DNA from: Deltaproteobacteria bacterium
GTDB taxonomy: Bacteria > Desulfobacterota > Syntrophia > Syntrophales > UBA6807
Length of the DNA: 54,431 nt
Reading direction: 5' to 3'
Assembly (NCBI GenBank): GCA_016935565.1
Contig: JAFGQS010000031.1
Span: forward strand, 1-54,431
Below the pieces are notes generated by a model that saw only the letters and a list, made by a program, of their open reading frames with translations, was not told the DNA's origin and made no database searches. The position numbers were made by a program, and so were the translations under genes. Shown one piece after another: positions 44,990 to 53,473 of this stretch; position 1 is the stretch's first letter; every line of letters begins with the position of its first letter.

Positions 44990-45601
44990 ATGAAAGTTCT
45001 CATTCTTTATTACTCCATGTATGGCCATGTTCATCGCATGGCAGAAGCAATTGCGGAAGGTGTCATGGAAGTCGAGGGGGCAGAGGTGGAAATGCGTCGT
45101 GTCCCTGAAACGCTTCCGGAAGAGGTACTGGGCAAAATGGGGGCTCTCGAAGCACAGAAATCCTTTTCTCATATCCCCGTAGCCTCAATCAAAGATCTAG
45201 CATCGGCGGATGCGATTATCTTCGGCACGCCGACTCGATTCGGCAATATGTGCGGGCAGATGCGTCAGTTCCTGGATGCCACGGGCGGGCTCTGGGCAAA
45301 AGGCACTTTACTCGGAAAGCCTGGAAGCGTTTTTACGAGCACGGGCACACAGCATGGAGGCCAGGAATCCACGATTCTCAGTTTCCATTTGACCCTGCTC
45401 CACCTCGGAATGATCATCATCGGTTTACCGTATTCCTTTCAGGGACAGAGTAGAACGGACGAGGTGACCGGTGGTTCTCCCTATGGTGCTTCAACAATCG
45501 CCGGCCCGGCCGGGAACCGCACACCCACGGAAAACGATCTGGCAGGAGCACGGTTCCAGGGAAAACACGTGGCGACAATCACGAAAAAACTTACGCAGTA
45601 A
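44990..45601 (+). CDS. wrbA: NAD(P)H:quinone oxidoreductase WrbA type
   Basis: A 203-residue flavoprotein of quinone oxidoreductase type [26 protein letters not shown] holds the FMN phosphate loop; [26 protein letters not shown] and [36 protein letters not shown] are strongly conserved WrbA segments, as is the closing [32 protein letters not shown]. It reduces quinones by two electrons. GGAGGG precedes the ATG. Confidence 0.96.
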   Translation: MKVLILYYSMYGHVHRMAEAIAEGVMEVEGAEVEMRRVPETLPEEVLGKMGALEAQKSFSHIPVASIKDLASADAIIFGTPTRFGNMCGQMRQFLDATGGLWAKGTLLGKPGSVFTSTGTQHGGQESTILSFHLTLLHLGMIIIGLPYSFQGQSRTDEVTGGSPYGASTIAGPAGNRTPTENDLAGARFQGKHVATITKKLTQ

Positions 45602-45681
45602 AAACAAATATCGGAATAGGTGATAAGGGGTACACGCCTTAAGCCCTATGCCCTCAGCCTTTCGCCCCATGAATAAAGCTT

Positions 45682-46821
45682 ATGAAACCTATTTACCTGG
45701 ATTACAACGCAACAACCCCCGTCGATCATGAAGTTGCGGAAGCGATGAAACCCTATCTCGAAGAGCATTTCGGGAATCCATCCAGCCTTCATCTTATGGG
45801 AATTGCCGCCAGAAAATCCGTGGAAAATGCGAGACGGCAGGTAGCGGATCTCCTGAATTGCATTCCCGAAGAAATCGTCTTCACCAGCGGCGGAACCGAG
45901 TCCAATAATTATGCCATTAAAGGAATCGCTTTCGCCAACCGGCGGAAGGGACATCACATTATCACAACAACCATCGAGCATCCCGCCGTGACGGAGGTCT
46001 GTAACTACCTCGAAGCATTCGGGTTCCGCACAACATATATCCCCGTGGACGAAACGGGTCTCATTGACCCTGGCAAACTTGAAAAAGCGATTACAAACGA
46101 AACCATTCTGATCACCATCATGCATGCAAATAACGAGGTGGGAACCATTCAACCCATCGAAGATATTTCTGTCATCGCGCACAAACACGGGATTTTCTGT
46201 CATACTGATGCGGCCCAGTCGGTGGGAAAGATCTCGACAGATGTCAACAGCCTCAACGTGGATCTTCTGTCAGTCGCCGGTCACAAGGTATATGCGCCGA
46301 AAGGAATCGGTGCACTGTTTATTCGTGAAGGAATTCAGCTTGAGAAATTCATGCATGGAGCCGGTCATGAACGGAACCTGCGTGCCGGCACCGAAAATGT
46401 CCTCGAAATTATCGGACTGGGAAAGGCCTGTGAAATCGCAAAGCGGGATCTTGATACAAACATGGCCCACATGATGGCCATGCGCGACCGGCTTCACAAC
46501 GGGCTGAAAAACAGGATTGCGAGTGTCAGGCTCAACGGTCATCCTGAAAAACGCCTTCCCAATACCCTGAGCATTGGTTTTAAAGGACTGGAAGCATCGG
46601 CCCTGCTGAATGATTTGATGATGGCGGACATTGCCGCATCGGCCGGTTCGGCCTGCCACGCCGGATCGACGACAGTTTCTCATGTCCTGGAAGCAATGAA
46701 TGTGTCCTTGGAATATGCCGTGGGAACGCTCCGCTTATCGGTCGGGAAAATGACGACAGAAGACGAAATTGACCGGGCTATTGCAGAGCTTGCAAAAGCA
46801 GTTCAACGATATCAAAAATAG
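45682..46821 (+). CDS. cysteine desulfurase (NifS/IscS type)
   Basis: A 379-residue PLP enzyme that moves sulfur (or selenium) from Cys (or Sec) to acceptors. IYLDYNATTPVDHEV opens the fold; FTSGGTESNNYAIKG and HTDAAQSVGKI bind PLP; the Schiff-base Lys is in SVAGHKVYAPKG (Lys202); the sulfur-accepting Cys is in AASAGSACHAGS (Cys325). No IscU, SufE or SelD gene is next to it, so its acceptor is unknown. The ribosome-binding site is poor. Confidence 0.93.
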   Translation: MKPIYLDYNATTPVDHEVAEAMKPYLEEHFGNPSSLHLMGIAARKSVENARRQVADLLNCIPEEIVFTSGGTESNNYAIKGIAFANRRKGHHIITTTIEHPAVTEVCNYLEAFGFRTTYIPVDETGLIDPGKLEKAITNETILITIMHANNEVGTIQPIEDISVIAHKHGIFCHTDAAQSVGKISTDVNSLNVDLLSVAGHKVYAPKGIGALFIREGIQLEKFMHGAGHERNLRAGTENVLEIIGLGKACEIAKRDLDTNMAHMMAMRDRLHNGLKNRIASVRLNGHPEKRLPNTLSIGFKGLEASALLNDLMMADIAASAGSACHAGSTTVSHVLEAMNVSLEYAVGTLRLSVGKMTTEDEIDRAIAELAKAVQRYQK

Positions 46822-46827
46822 CAAAAG

Positions 46828-46859
46828 GGTGGGGTCAGTTTCGAATACCCGGCCCCACC
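46828..46859. terminator. hairpin between convergent genes
   Basis: GGTGGGGTC (46828-46836) pairs with GGCCCCACC (46851-46859), including one G-T pair, around a 14-base loop. Bounded by AAAA on the left and TT on the right, it can serve both the cysteine desulfurase gene and the convergent ligase gene. The gap holds no other feature. Confidence 0.65.
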
Positions 46860-46869
46860 TTAATGAGTT

Positions 46870-48420
46870 CTATTCAATACCAAATTCCTTCAGTACTATT
46901 TCTCTGAGAGTCACCTTTTCCAGCTTGCCGGTCACCGTCTTGGGCAGTGTGCCAAAAATGTGGATGAATTTCGGTGCCTTATAAGATGCCAAATTTTCCC
47001 TGCAGAACGTGATCAGTTCTTCCTCAGTCAGTTTTTTCCCTTCCTTCAGGGCGATGCAGGCTACTACTTCTTCTCCTTTTATAAGGTCGGGGACACCGAT
47101 CACTTGTGCTTCGGCTATGGCGGGATGCGTATAAAGATGATCCTCAATTTCCTTGGGGAAGATGTTATATGCCGCCCTCACGATCATATCCTTCTTCCGG
47201 TCTTTCACGTAACAGTATCCGTCTTCATCGAAGCAGACCAGATCCCCCGTATGAAGCCATCCATTACGAAGCGTTTCCGCTGTCTCTTCCGGCTTGTTCC
47301 AGTAACCGAGCATCACGCACGGGCCCTTGATGACCAGTTCGCCTACTTCACCGATGGGAACCTCTTTATCGTTCTCATCAAAGGCGGCAACTTCGATCTC
47401 CGGTACAATGGGAACACCGCACGACATGACTTTTTGCTCTCCTTTTCCGGGCAGCGGGTTCATGAAAACCACCGGTGCCGCCTCCGTAAGACCATACCCC
47501 TCGCTCAGCGGCGTGAACTTCTCGTTCCACGCCCTCAGGATGGGCTCCGGTGTTACCGCCGCCCCTGTCACACAATAGCGCAGATTTATTTCCCGTGCAT
47601 AATCATCCGCTTTCGGGTGACTCACCAAGGCATAATATATTGTCGCCACACAGTGACAGGCCGTTGCCTTATACTTTGCCATGGCCTCAAGGAACGAACC
47701 CGGTTCGAAACGCTCGAGCCAACACACCGCACCTCCTTCGATGAGAAGCTCCCCCACGACGTGTGTCAGCGCATACGAGTGGAAAAGCGGCAATGCACAG
47801 ACTGAAAGATCATGATACGTCGTCTCCGCCCAATCGGCACAGTGGCGCGCGTTCGACCATAAGTTCATGTGCGAGAGCATCACGCCCTTTGGCTGTCCCG
47901 TCGTTCCCGACGTATAGAGGATGGCAGCCAGGTCATCTTTCTCCACATCAACGGCGTTGAATGTATTCGGATACCGGCCGGCCCATGTATCGTGACGCAT
48001 GATATTGTCGCCCTCACCGCCGCCGACGATGACCATTTTCTCAACGCTGTGATTCGGCTTGTTAAAAACATTAAGCGGCACCGAAGCGATTGTTTCCGAG
48101 GTGACTAATACCTTCGGCGTGCAGTCTCTGACGACATAGTCAAGCTCCTTTTCCTTGAACATGACATTGATGGGATTGACCACTGCCCCCATTTTCATAA
48201 CCCCGAAGTACCAGAAGAAAAACTCAACACAGTTCGGAAGAAAGAGCGACACACGATCACCCTTCTCCACTCCCATCGCAACGAGTCCATTTGCAATTCT
48301 GTTAATCTCAGCATCCAGCTGCCGGTACGTCCACGTTTCATCCTCAAAGATCACCGCGGTCCTCTCCGGATGAGCGTGCACTGAATTTTCCACATAACTT
48401 GCAACATTTACCCCCTTCAT
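46870..48420 (-). CDS. AMP-dependent acyl-CoA synthetase/ligase (ANL family)
   Basis: A 516-residue adenylate-forming enzyme. The AMP-binding P-loop is ILYTSGTTGQPKGVMLSHMNL; the A5 motif is SEGYGLTEAAP; A7/A8 are WLHTGDLVCFDEDGYCYVKDRKKDMI; and the final Lys motif is LPKTVTGKLEKVTLRE. This fits fatty- or aryl-acid CoA ligases such as medium- or long-chain FadD types. The acid specificity cannot be read. AGGAGGGAAGC precedes the ATG; two terminators lie in its upstream region. Confidence 0.93.
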   Translation of the reverse strand: MKGVNVASYVENSVHAHPERTAVIFEDETWTYRQLDAEINRIANGLVAMGVEKGDRVSLFLPNCVEFFFWYFGVMKMGAVVNPINVMFKEKELDYVVRDCTPKVLVTSETIASVPLNVFNKPNHSVEKMVIVGGGEGDNIMRHDTWAGRYPNTFNAVDVEKDDLAAILYTSGTTGQPKGVMLSHMNLWSNARHCADWAETTYHDLSVCALPLFHSYALTHVVGELLIEGGAVCWLERFEPGSFLEAMAKYKATACHCVATIYYALVSHPKADDYAREINLRYCVTGAAVTPEPILRAWNEKFTPLSEGYGLTEAAPVVFMNPLPGKGEQKVMSCGVPIVPEIEVAAFDENDKEVPIGEVGELVIKGPCVMLGYWNKPEETAETLRNGWLHTGDLVCFDEDGYCYVKDRKKDMIVRAAYNIFPKEIEDHLYTHPAIAEAQVIGVPDLIKGEEVVACIALKEGKKLTEEELITFCRENLASYKAPKFIHIFGTLPKTVTGKLEKVTLREIVLKEFGIE

Positions 48421-48447
48421 GCTTCCCTCCTTTGGTCATCCTGAAAT

Positions 48448-48478
48448 AAAAAAAGGGCCGCGGAATATCCGCGGCCCT
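48448..48478 (-). terminator. intrinsic terminator in the ligase leader, downstream copy
   Basis: On the minus strand AGGGCCGCGGA/TCCGCGGCCCT, an 11-bp stem with a 3-base loop, is followed by a run of T. It ends 28 bases before the ligase ATG, so it would stop transcripts that come from upstream unless prevented. Confidence 0.82.
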
Positions 48479-48484
48479 CACATA

Positions 48485-48524
48485 CAAAAAAGCCGCGGGC
48501 AGATCGTCTGGTCTGCCCACGGCT
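48485..48524 (-). terminator. intrinsic terminator in the ligase leader, upstream copy
   Basis: On the minus strand AGCCGTGGGCAGA/TCTGCCCGCGGCT, a 13-bp stem with one mismatch and an 8-base loop, is followed by TTTTTT. It is only 7 bases upstream of the second terminator, giving a tandem pair. Confidence 0.82.
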
Positions 48525-48640
48525 CTGGTTACCGGTTAAGGGTCACGAGCACAGCAGGCAGACCCTGCGAAAAAAGCAAAAATAGCTGTCTGCCGTACTG
48601 ATTGCTGTCATTGACATCTGTTTATCTCATTTCCTGTATC
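48525..48640 (-). ncRNA. possible structured leader or small RNA before tandem terminators
   Basis: The 115 bases upstream of the terminators contain complementary GCAGAC/GTCTGC pieces (GGCAGACAGCT, CGCAGGGTCTGCCTGCTGTG) that can fold with one another and with the first terminator stem (GGGCAGACC). A minus-strand TTGACA lies near 48672. No known riboswitch family was matched. The remaining stretch to 49126 is AT-rich, with a TCAGCC repeat near 49088 and no gene. Confidence 0.4.
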
Positions 48641-49126
48641 CGGATAACCTGTAAGCAAATATATCCCTCATGTCAAGGAGAAACTACAATTGTCAACAAA
48701 TATACCTCAACCCCATGATCCGCCGGCTGCCGAATGCGATACGGATTATGAACTCTGTTTTTTACTCGAACGTACACCCTTTCTCGGTAAAAACCTTCAA
48801 GCGGTTAGATATTTTCTGCCTTGTCGTCTACGACCATGAAGTTCATTTCTTACACCTCTTTTTTATGTTATGCTTTTCGGAGTGATTCATTTACAGCATA
48901 TTTCATGTGATACAAGAATGAAAAATACATTTCAGCATTCTATATCATTGCTGGGTAAGAACTGCGTTTTTTGATGTACCGAGAAAGGTTTTGATCTGTT
49001 CATCATGACCACTGAACCCATCAGGATGGTTAATTGATCAGGATATACATTCCTGATTCATTCCGGATCATTTCCGCCCGTGGCTCCGCTGTCAGCCATC
49101 GGCAACGAGAAAACATCATACAGAAG

Positions 49127-49735
49127 TCAGGGTTGTTTGTCCCGGGTTTCTTCGTATATCCGGGTTATAACACTGCAAACTAGTCCGGGATCTCCCTCAA
49201 ACCAGCCGGAAAAGGTGATCGGTGTTCTTGTGTCAGGATAACACATAATCGATTCCCTGGCTATTTCGTATTCTTTCGATGTACCTTCTATACCGAGTTG
49301 AAACAATTTATTCATGACATGTGATGCGATATTGAAAATTATATGTCCGATATTGACAACATTGCCGTAGCGATGGACGGTCTCGTAGATGGTCAGTTCG
49401 TCATCTTCCCGGTAGTTTTCGTCGATCGCTTCAATAATCTTTTCCAGGGTATCGTCGTCGATCAGGCAAAGAAAGGGAAGGTCCGTCTGGACACCGGGCA
49501 TCTCGGGGACCCTGGCCAGAACAAAGTGATGTTGTATGTCCTCGTGGTTATGCCAGTAGTTTCTGATGGCATCAAGGGGAACATACTCCGGGAAAATCTG
49601 AAGGGTTATGTCGTGCTTTTCCTGTAGTTCTTCATCCAGGAAAATCAGACTATCCAGCACGTGTAACAACGACTGATGATCATACTGTGTCCAGTAATTT
49701 ACATAGGCACCGAAAAAAGAATCGACGGCCTTCAT
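49127..49735 (-). CDS. uncharacterised 202-residue protein
   Basis: A soluble acidic protein with no signal peptide or transmembrane helix. It begins MKAVDSFFGAYVNYWTQYDH, has clusters of Asp/Glu (DDDTLEKIIEAIDENYREDDE) and a helical HRYGNVVNIGHIIFNIASHVMNKLFQLG segment. No family was recognised. GGAGGATCTATT before the ATG and normal codon use support it being a real gene. It lies alone between the ligase leader and TrmO. Confidence 0.65.
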   Translation of the reverse strand: MKAVDSFFGAYVNYWTQYDHQSLLHVLDSLIFLDEELQEKHDITLQIFPEYVPLDAIRNYWHNHEDIQHHFVLARVPEMPGVQTDLPFLCLIDDDTLEKIIEAIDENYREDDELTIYETVHRYGNVVNIGHIIFNIASHVMNKLFQLGIEGTSKEYEIARESIMCYPDTRTPITFSGWFEGDPGLVCSVITRIYEETRDKQP

Positions 49736-49903
49736 AATAGATCCTCCGGGAATGGTAATGCTTGATAAGAGTCATCTCATATCAAATTTTGAGGTGATTG
49801 TGCAAGATGCTATTGGGGGTTTGGAATAAAATCAGGAGACAGAATATATAGCAGTCAGCTTTCAGCTCTCAGTGTTCATCTGTCAGAGGTGAAAGGCACT
49901 AAG

Positions 49904-50296
49904 CTAAGAGCGGAAGGGCTTGATGTCCAGGATCGGTGTTCCATCGAGCATATCCAGACCTTTGACCGATATGGCGGTGTCTTTGATATCGATGACGGTA
50001 AGGATTGACATGCCGATCGGGTTGGGACGGACGGGTGAACAGATATCAAACACGCCCCTTTTTTCTCTCGAAATGTCGCCACGTGGGTACTGGATGAGGT
50101 ATTCCGGTGTAAATCGTCTGCTCTTATGGAAATAAAAAATAACAACAATTCGATCTCCCGGTGTAATCCCCTTGAGTCCCTCACGGTACTGTTCATCAAT
50201 GACAAGTGTTCCTTCTATATCGGAATATGACCAGTGTCTCGGTATCATCGTTGCATCGGTTTGAACCATGCCGATCGGAGTCATTTCTATCTGCAT
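49904..50296 (-). CDS. tRNA (t6A37) N6-methyltransferase TrmO / TsaA-like protein
   Basis: A 130-residue SAM-dependent TsaA-domain protein. TPIGMVQTD opens the barrel; DRIVVIFYFHKSRR, RGVFDICSPVRPNPIGMSILTVIDI and GLDMLDGTPILDIKPF are the conserved blocks. E. coli TrmO methylates t6A at position 37 of tRNA-Thr; this short version has only the core domain. The upstream spacer before PilZ (50297-50540) is AT-rich without a gene. Confidence 0.88.
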   Translation of the reverse strand: MQIEMTPIGMVQTDATMIPRHWSYSDIEGTLVIDEQYREGLKGITPGDRIVVIFYFHKSRRFTPEYLIQYPRGDISREKRGVFDICSPVRPNPIGMSILTVIDIKDTAISVKGLDMLDGTPILDIKPFRS

Positions 50297-50540
50297 TGTC
50301 GTGCACCTTTGCAGAGCATCATTAATTAATCTTGCAGTGTACTCACTTTATCATATTTTCGTCGATTTACACGCAATAATTTGAACACCGATTGTTAATC
50401 GCTTCAACTGCCGAATGAGAGGCTGAATCGCAGCTGAATCGCATATGAGCTATTTACAATTTTTCATCACACCGCTTGCAACATTTCGGAGGAAATGTTA
50501 AAAGTCAATTGTATAACACAAGAGGGTCAGTTCAGAAATC

Positions 50541-51056
50541 ATGGCACCAGAAGAGGTAAAACAGGTTTATCCCGATAAACATGATAATGTAACCCTCGTC
50601 TGTCATGAATGCGGCCATGTACATCGCATAGATGCATCACCATATAAAGCACCCGGCAGATCAGGCCGATTAAGTATAACGTGCGTCGGCTGCGGTCATG
50701 CACTCGAAGCCTTAATCAGTTTCAGGAAACATTATCGAAAAGAAACGAACCTTTCGGGAACCTGTACAACGCGATCAGCACAGCCAAATAAGACGATTTC
50801 CGGAGAATTTTCAGGAATCGTCGTAAAGAACATATCTTTGAGTGGCATCGGGTTTATTGTAAAATCTCCCATTCACGCCAAAGAGGGAGACATCCTCAAC
50901 GTAACGTTCAAACTGGATGATTCAAAGCGAACAGTGATCAGCAAACAAGTTATTGTCCGTCGAATCATTGATAATCTCTTCGCTGCCGAGTTTACACCTC
51001 CCATGGATCCCACGGGGTCATCCCTCGCCTTCTACCTTCGGTTCAGTCAGAATTGA
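50541..51056 (+). CDS. zinc-ribbon PilZ-domain protein
   Basis: A 171-residue protein. The N-terminal half has two CxxCG knuckles (LVCHECGHVHRID and ITCVGCGHALEA) that would bind zinc. The C-terminal half looks like a PilZ domain: FRKHYRKETNLSGTC carries the RxxxR-like Arg pair and VVKNISLSGIGFIV the [DN]xSxxG motif, with Asn in place of Asp. It probably binds c-di-GMP made by the GGDEF proteins in this window. The only purine-rich site is more than 12 bases from the ATG. Confidence 0.75.
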   Translation: MAPEEVKQVYPDKHDNVTLVCHECGHVHRIDASPYKAPGRSGRLSITCVGCGHALEALISFRKHYRKETNLSGTCTTRSAQPNKTISGEFSGIVVKNISLSGIGFIVKSPIHAKEGDILNVTFKLDDSKRTVISKQVIVRRIIDNLFAAEFTPPMDPTGSSLAFYLRFSQN

Positions 51057-51159
51057 TCGGTATCATTCCACCAGTGGAATGCCTCAGTGATTGCTGTGAA
51101 GATGAATACATGAATGAGTCAAACCCGGATATGGTCCCTTTGTGGTGGGTTCGCTTTTG

Positions 51160-51996
51160 TTACTCGTCAAACAGGAATGTGCTCTCCGCATAAAAACGGA
51201 TGGCGTTTGCCGTCAGGCGTTCATGCCACCACCTGCTCAGCCAGGCTTTTTTGTCAGTCAATGGCTTGTCTTCTGCAAGCACGGCAAGGGGAATGTTAAT
51301 GCGCAGGGCCCGCTGAGGAATGATATGACGGGTTATCCCGCTGGGCACGACCTCACCGTGACGAACAAAGGCGATTAAATCGGCCGGTCTGAAACTTGGG
51401 AAGACCACCAGTGCTGTGATATCGGGATAGCTCGGCGCCTGCTTGCTGAAATCGTCATTACTGGCCCGGTAGATGTCTGCCCTACCCTTATAAATATTAA
51501 CCAGATCATTGAGCAGCTGTAGATCACTGTCAGAATTCCCTGTTCTGTTTCTCACGATGTAAACAACATTTCTGCAAATAATGTAAGCGATGGCATCTCC
51601 TATGGCAAGGGATTGCCGCGCCTCCTGAATGGAACATTGTTCCAGATGCAGGCTGTATAGCTCTGCAAGAGCAGCCCTGAACTGACCTTCCGGCATACCT
51701 GCGACAACATGGTTCCATGCATTTAATTCTACGTCGGGGTCATCGTAGGACACAACCTGTACTACAATATGTGGAATCCCGAGCATTTTAAAAGCCGATA
51801 CCCGGTTGGCACCGTCCAACACCATGTACCGGTCACCATCGGGTAAGGGCGTAACCGCCGGGGGATTCTTTAACCGATTTTCTTCATGAATGCGATTGGC
51901 CAGACGAGCTACTCTCCGTTCGTCACTCGTTTCGTGTAAAAGCAATTTTTCGACCTGCATAATTCGTAAATCCGGCAGATGCTTTGAGTATCTCAT
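51160..51996 (-). CDS. ParB/Srx-fold protein of the SbnI/SerK type (possible serine kinase)
   Basis: A 278-residue protein with an N-terminal ParB-like domain: MQVEKLLLHETSDERRVARLANRI, then GDRYMVLDGANRVSAFKMLGIPHIVVQVV. The Glu after His in LLLHET and the DGxxR motif are features of SbnI from staphylococci and archaeal SerK, which phosphorylate free L-serine with ADP or ATP. There is no DNA-binding helix-turn-helix as in true ParB. The C-terminal half is family-like in length. GGGGAAGCG precedes the ATG. The call as a kinase is inference. Confidence 0.7.
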   Translation of the reverse strand: MRYSKHLPDLRIMQVEKLLLHETSDERRVARLANRIHEENRLKNPPAVTPLPDGDRYMVLDGANRVSAFKMLGIPHIVVQVVSYDDPDVELNAWNHVVAGMPEGQFRAALAELYSLHLEQCSIQEARQSLAIGDAIAYIICRNVVYIVRNRTGNSDSDLQLLNDLVNIYKGRADIYRASNDDFSKQAPSYPDITALVVFPSFRPADLIAFVRHGEVVPSGITRHIIPQRALRINIPLAVLAEDKPLTDKKAWLSRWWHERLTANAIRFYAESTFLFDE

Positions 51997-52069
51997 CGCT
52001 TCCCCTTTTTTTTCTACATCTTCGACTTTCGACGAGGTGATTCTGATTGTCTGCTCTTACTGTATCACA

Positions 52070-52198
52070 GAAGATACGGCCGTGGCTGATCACTATTCGT
52101 GCCCGTTCGGGATCGGCCTGATATTTTCGGAAGAAAATCGTGAGGCCATCGTGGCTCATAAAGCTACCCGCGTATTCGGACAACGCAGATATGGTCAT
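52070..52198 (-). pseudogene. N-terminal remnant of an alpha/beta hydrolase (monoacylglycerol-lipase type)
   Basis: The minus strand from 52198 encodes AGSFMSHDGLTIFFRKYQAD then PERARIVISHGR, which fits the start of lysophospholipase/MGL proteins (F.S.DGL.LFYR.WxP....A.V.I.HG). After the oxyanion HG the frame continues into unrelated residues and stops before the next gene. No GxSxG, Asp or His parts were found nearby, so most of the gene has been deleted. Confidence 0.55.
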
Positions 52199-52270
52199 TC
52201 TTTCTTCCCTGTAACAATCTCTTTTCCGGTGAATTATTTCACCGACACATAAACTCAGTCATTCAGGCCT

Positions 52271-52966
52271 TTAAAAAAGCACGGGAAGTATCGTGCCCGC
52301 CGTTGATTGAATACTTTCATCGTACATGGGCGACAGTTCTGTCGGCACTGGATTGATTTCGATGCAGACTGCACCGGCATCTTTCGCAATTCTCGGGAAT
52401 CCTGCCGCCGGGTAAACAACGGCTGAGGTGCCGATACTGATGAAGAGATCACAGTCCCGGATGGCAGTTACAGCGTCTTTCATAACGTACTGGTCCAATG
52501 CATCGCCAAACCATACGATGTCGGGCCGAAGCCAGCTGCCGCAGTCTTCACAGGTATAGCACCTGTATGTCTTACCGACGTCTTCAACAACACCGTGCCA
52601 GGGACACCTGAGCCGCCAGAGGCTCCCGTGCAGTTCTTCCACATTCTGACTCCCTGCCCGCTGGTGCATGCCATCAATGTTCTGCGTAACGACCGTGACG
52701 TTGGGATGCCGTTTTTCCATGTCCGAAATAATATAATGTCCGGCGTGGGGTTCACATTCCAGGACTGCCTGTCTTCGCAGTTCATGGAATTTGAGTACTC
52801 TTTCCGGATCACGTTCGAAAGCCGTCTGGCAGGCATAGTCTTCCCATCTGTACTCATTCCATACTCCGCCTCTCCCCCGGTAGGTGGGAACACCGCTTTC
52901 GGCGGACATCCCCGCCCCGGTAAAGAAAAGAATGTGTTTGTATTCGTCCGGATTGATCTTCTGCAT
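52271..52966 (-). CDS. Sir2-family NAD-dependent protein deacylase
   Basis: A 231-residue sirtuin. GAGMSAESGVPTYRG is the NAD-binding motif, TQNIDGMHQRAGS and ELHGS contain the catalytic His, and four Cys (RCPWH, YRCYTCEDC) form the zinc site. In the acyl-pocket the CobB-like Tyr-x-x-Arg reads His-Glu-Leu-Arg, so acyl preference may differ from desuccinylases. The ribosome-binding site AGGAGG is about 13 bases from the ATG. Confidence 0.93.
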   Translation of the reverse strand: MQKINPDEYKHILFFTGAGMSAESGVPTYRGRGGVWNEYRWEDYACQTAFERDPERVLKFHELRRQAVLECEPHAGHYIISDMEKRHPNVTVVTQNIDGMHQRAGSQNVEELHGSLWRLRCPWHGVVEDVGKTYRCYTCEDCGSWLRPDIVWFGDALDQYVMKDAVTAIRDCDLFISIGTSAVVYPAAGFPRIAKDAGAVCIEINPVPTELSPMYDESIQSTAGTILPVLF

Positions 52967-53001
52967 GATTATCTAATTTCCTCCTCATCCTTCGTCTGAA
53001 A

Positions 53002-53412
53002 TCAGGCGATTTTCTGTCCGGCACTGTCACCGGGAGATATAGTATAGATATCAGTTATTTTAAGAATCACGGCACCCTTCGATTTCAGATGAACATTAAA
53101 CTTTTTCCCCAGGTCTTCAATCCATCGCATCGTCTCTTCGAATCTCGGTCCCGATGTTTCGATTGATACCATACCCTTGATCTGGTACCCTTCTGTCTTT
53201 TCCCAGACAGTAACCGCCGCCCGGGGATTTTCTTTCATGTTCGCGAGAGTTTTGTCAAAATATTGATCCGATATCAAAATCGTCTCATCATCGATGATCT
53301 TTTTTGCTCCGACAACAACAACGTTGGGTATGCCCTCTTTGGAAGCTGTGGCAAGAACGACATCATGCTGTTTCTGAAATATTTCTTTCACACGCTCACT
53401 CATCTTTGCCAT
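53002..53412 (-). CDS. pyridoxamine 5'-phosphate oxidase-like FMN-binding protein
   Basis: A 136-residue split-barrel protein starting at ATG 53412 behind GGGAGGTATCAGTA; an earlier in-frame ATG at 53484 lacks a site and overlaps the next gene. VKEIFQKQHDVVLATASKEGIPNVVVVGAKKIIDDETILISDQYFDKTLANMKENPRAAVTVW is typical of the family. It likely binds FMN or a related cofactor. DUF481 is encoded upstream. Confidence 0.85.
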   Translation of the reverse strand: MAKMSERVKEIFQKQHDVVLATASKEGIPNVVVVGAKKIIDDETILISDQYFDKTLANMKENPRAAVTVWEKTEGYQIKGMVSIETSGPRFEETMRWIEDLGKKFNVHLKSKGAVILKITDIYTISPGDSAGQKIA

Positions 53413-53473
53413 TACTGATACCTCCCGAATAGTTTTAAACCCAGCATGTGCAATAGCTGCCGGAACATATGTG

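Noticed and set aside
48525-48640. c-di-GMP (GEMM), TPP or T-box riboswitch in the ligase leader
   Set aside because: Fragments such as GAGCACAGCAGGCAG and ATCCGGATAACC looked suggestive on the plus strand, but the conserved cores do not assemble in order on either strand.
51160-51996. Chromosome-partition ParB and a nearby origin
   Set aside because: There is no helix-turn-helix, no ParA gene and no parS-like site; the protein follows the SbnI/SerK layout.
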